DNA of 7,664 nucleotides from Pedosphaera sp. (lineage in GTDB: Bacteria; Verrucomicrobiota; Verrucomicrobiia; Limisphaerales; UBA9464), in the NCBI GenBank assembly GCA_009695405.1, contig SIAZ01000174.1:1-7664 (forward strand), given 5' to 3'. The notes beneath the pieces are model-generated. The model searched no databases. It was not told where the DNA came from and was given only the letters and a program-made list of their open reading frames with translations. Position numbers and translations under genes: made by a program. Each line of letters begins with the position of its first letter. Position 1 is the stretch's first letter. Below, in pieces: positions 6,887 through 7,664 of this stretch.

Positions 6887-7606
6887 GGCCCCCCCTTTGG
6901 GCTCATTGGTTCCGCTAGGGCGTTGAGGATTCCAGAGCCAATCATCGCAGTTCGATTTTTTGACACCCTTTCACCTGACACGGATGATCACGGTGTTTTG
7001 ACCCGACACCTCGGAGGTCAGACCTTTAAGGCCGTTAAACTGCACTGGGTTCATCCACACTTTATCTTCTTTAAAGCGACTTCAACACCGAAGACCGCTC
7101 CAGTCCGCTGCGCAATTTGGCCTCAAATCAGACCTCAGAATCGAAGATGTGGTGGTGTCCAACCGATGGCACCGAGAGATAAATAGAACTGCCCTATATA
7201 CCAAAGTGAGAAATGGACCTGAAAATCAAATCGACAATCAGTTCAGATCGACCAAAAAACGATTTTTGCGTGAGGCTTTTCATTGGAGGTTGAACCGGCT
7301 TGATTCGGCATCAATCCCTCGGGCCACAAGGGCTTTGGTTAAAGCAATCCTTCGTTCACTTCCGAGCTTCGGCTTCCACCTGATAACTCTCCCCCTTTTG
7401 ATCGGGTTCCGAATAAGCCTCGTTCAAGACTCGAGCGATCTGAACCTCAGTTTTACTTAAGCTAGTGCAACTTCTTGTCTGTAAAAGTTTAGGACACCAA
7501 CGATTCCGGCCATAGGGCCGAGACTCGCCCGTCTTCTGGGGTTGCCGGTGTCCGGCCAAAGCTGAAATCTGGAAGGTGTTAACCAAAACATCCAACAGCA
7601 TCAGCC
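6887..7606. other. About 720-bp region without a convincing gene, upstream of clpP
   Basis: Open frames here are short and biased in composition, with no family motif. They overlap the clpP promoter or other signals. Small inverted repeats include TGACC 6999-7003 with GGTCA 7016-7020, TTGAT 7300-7304 with ATCAA 7310-7314, TTTTAC 7451-7456 with GTAAAA 7481-7486, and the junction-like element at 7492-7553. No tRNA or known structured RNA was recognised. Two adjacent minus-strand pieces (7280-7463) have protein-like composition in different frames and could be a decayed gene. Confidence 0.55.
7492..7553 (+). other. Candidate structured RNA element (three-way junction) upstream of the last ORF
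   Basis: GGACACC at 7492-7498 pairs perfectly with GGTGTCC at 7547-7553. Enclosed are a five-pair hairpin CGGCC 7507-7511 with GGCCG 7516-7520 (loop ATAG) and a four-pair hairpin AGAC 7521-7524 with GTCT 7531-7534. AAC 7499-7501 can also pair with GTT 7541-7543, lengthening the outer stem past a three-base bulge. It ends 53 bp before the ATG at 7607 on the same strand, a position suitable for a leader. I do not recognise a known riboswitch class. It could equally function on the minus strand or be incidental. Confidence 0.35.
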
Positions 7607-7664
7607 ATGACCGAACGACCCCAAGATAATCTCGCCGATGACGCCATCAAGACCCTTCTTCAAC
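7607..7664 (+). CDS. N-terminal start of an unidentified gene, cut by the window end
   Basis: ATG at 7607 opens a frame of 19 codons that runs off the right edge. It begins MTERPQDNLADDAIKTLLQ, an acidic, probably helical and soluble N-terminus with no signal peptide. An in-frame TAA at 7580-7582 with no other start in between makes ATG 7607 the only candidate start here. No Shine-Dalgarno precedes it, as for the other genes in this window. Too little is visible to name a family. Support comes from the clean codon pattern and the position after a large intergenic gap. Confidence 0.5.
   Translation, partial: MTERPQDNLADDAIKTLLQ

Noticed and set aside
6830..7186. 118-residue plus-strand frame
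   Set aside because: It overlaps the clpP start and promoter on the opposite strand, and its sequence is not protein-like.
7149..7460. 103-residue plus-strand frame
   Set aside because: Composition is rich in Arg and Ser without motifs, and it has no supported start; it looks like a chance frame.
7356..7601. 81-residue minus-strand gene
   Set aside because: The N-terminal half looks random and covers the foldable element at 7492-7553. Only the C-terminal part is protein-like, so I list it just as a possible remnant.

Overview
The window looks like a chromosomal segment of a Gram-negative-type bacterium of roughly balanced GC, with five complete protein genes, two probable partial genes at the edges and unusually roomy intergenic spaces. 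The protein sequences and the lack of Shine-Dalgarno sequences would suit a Verrucomicrobiota-like lineage, possibly one with a relaxed or shrinking genome. That placement is an impression from the sequences and was not tested.

Layout, left to right. The first 150 bases may hold the C-terminal end of a plus-strand gene. A perfect -35 box (168-173) follows, then a recognisable c-di-AMP (ydaO/yuaA-class) riboswitch aptamer at about 201-338, a strong hairpin (357-382), a C-rich, G-poor leader (442-480) and kup, a low-affinity K+ uptake permease (529-2433). This is the most informative part of the window. It implies that the second messenger c-di-AMP, a general brake on K+ uptake, controls Kup synthesis through its mRNA leader.

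Convergent to kup on the minus strand lies a probable two-gene unit: a TerC/YgdQ-type membrane protein (3688-4428) followed after 17 bp by a class V PLP-dependent aminotransferase-fold enzyme of unknown substrate (2468-3670). A 439-bp gene-free stretch (4429-4867) upstream of the terC-like gene contains hairpins, a 12-bp inverted repeat and a 15/17 direct repeat.

Further right, also on the minus strand, is the clpP-clpX pair (6208-6837 and 4868-6136), encoding the ClpP serine peptidase and its ClpX unfoldase. A good sigma70-type promoter lies just upstream of clpP and gives a very short leader. Trigger factor, often the gene before clpP, is absent. Instead there is about 720 bp without a convincing gene, ending in a foldable 62-nt element (7492-7553) just before the start of a truncated plus-strand ORF (7607 to the window end).

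No IS element, CRISPR array, rRNA or tRNA was recognised. The one strong non-coding discovery is the riboswitch in front of kup. The other non-coding structures are hypotheses.
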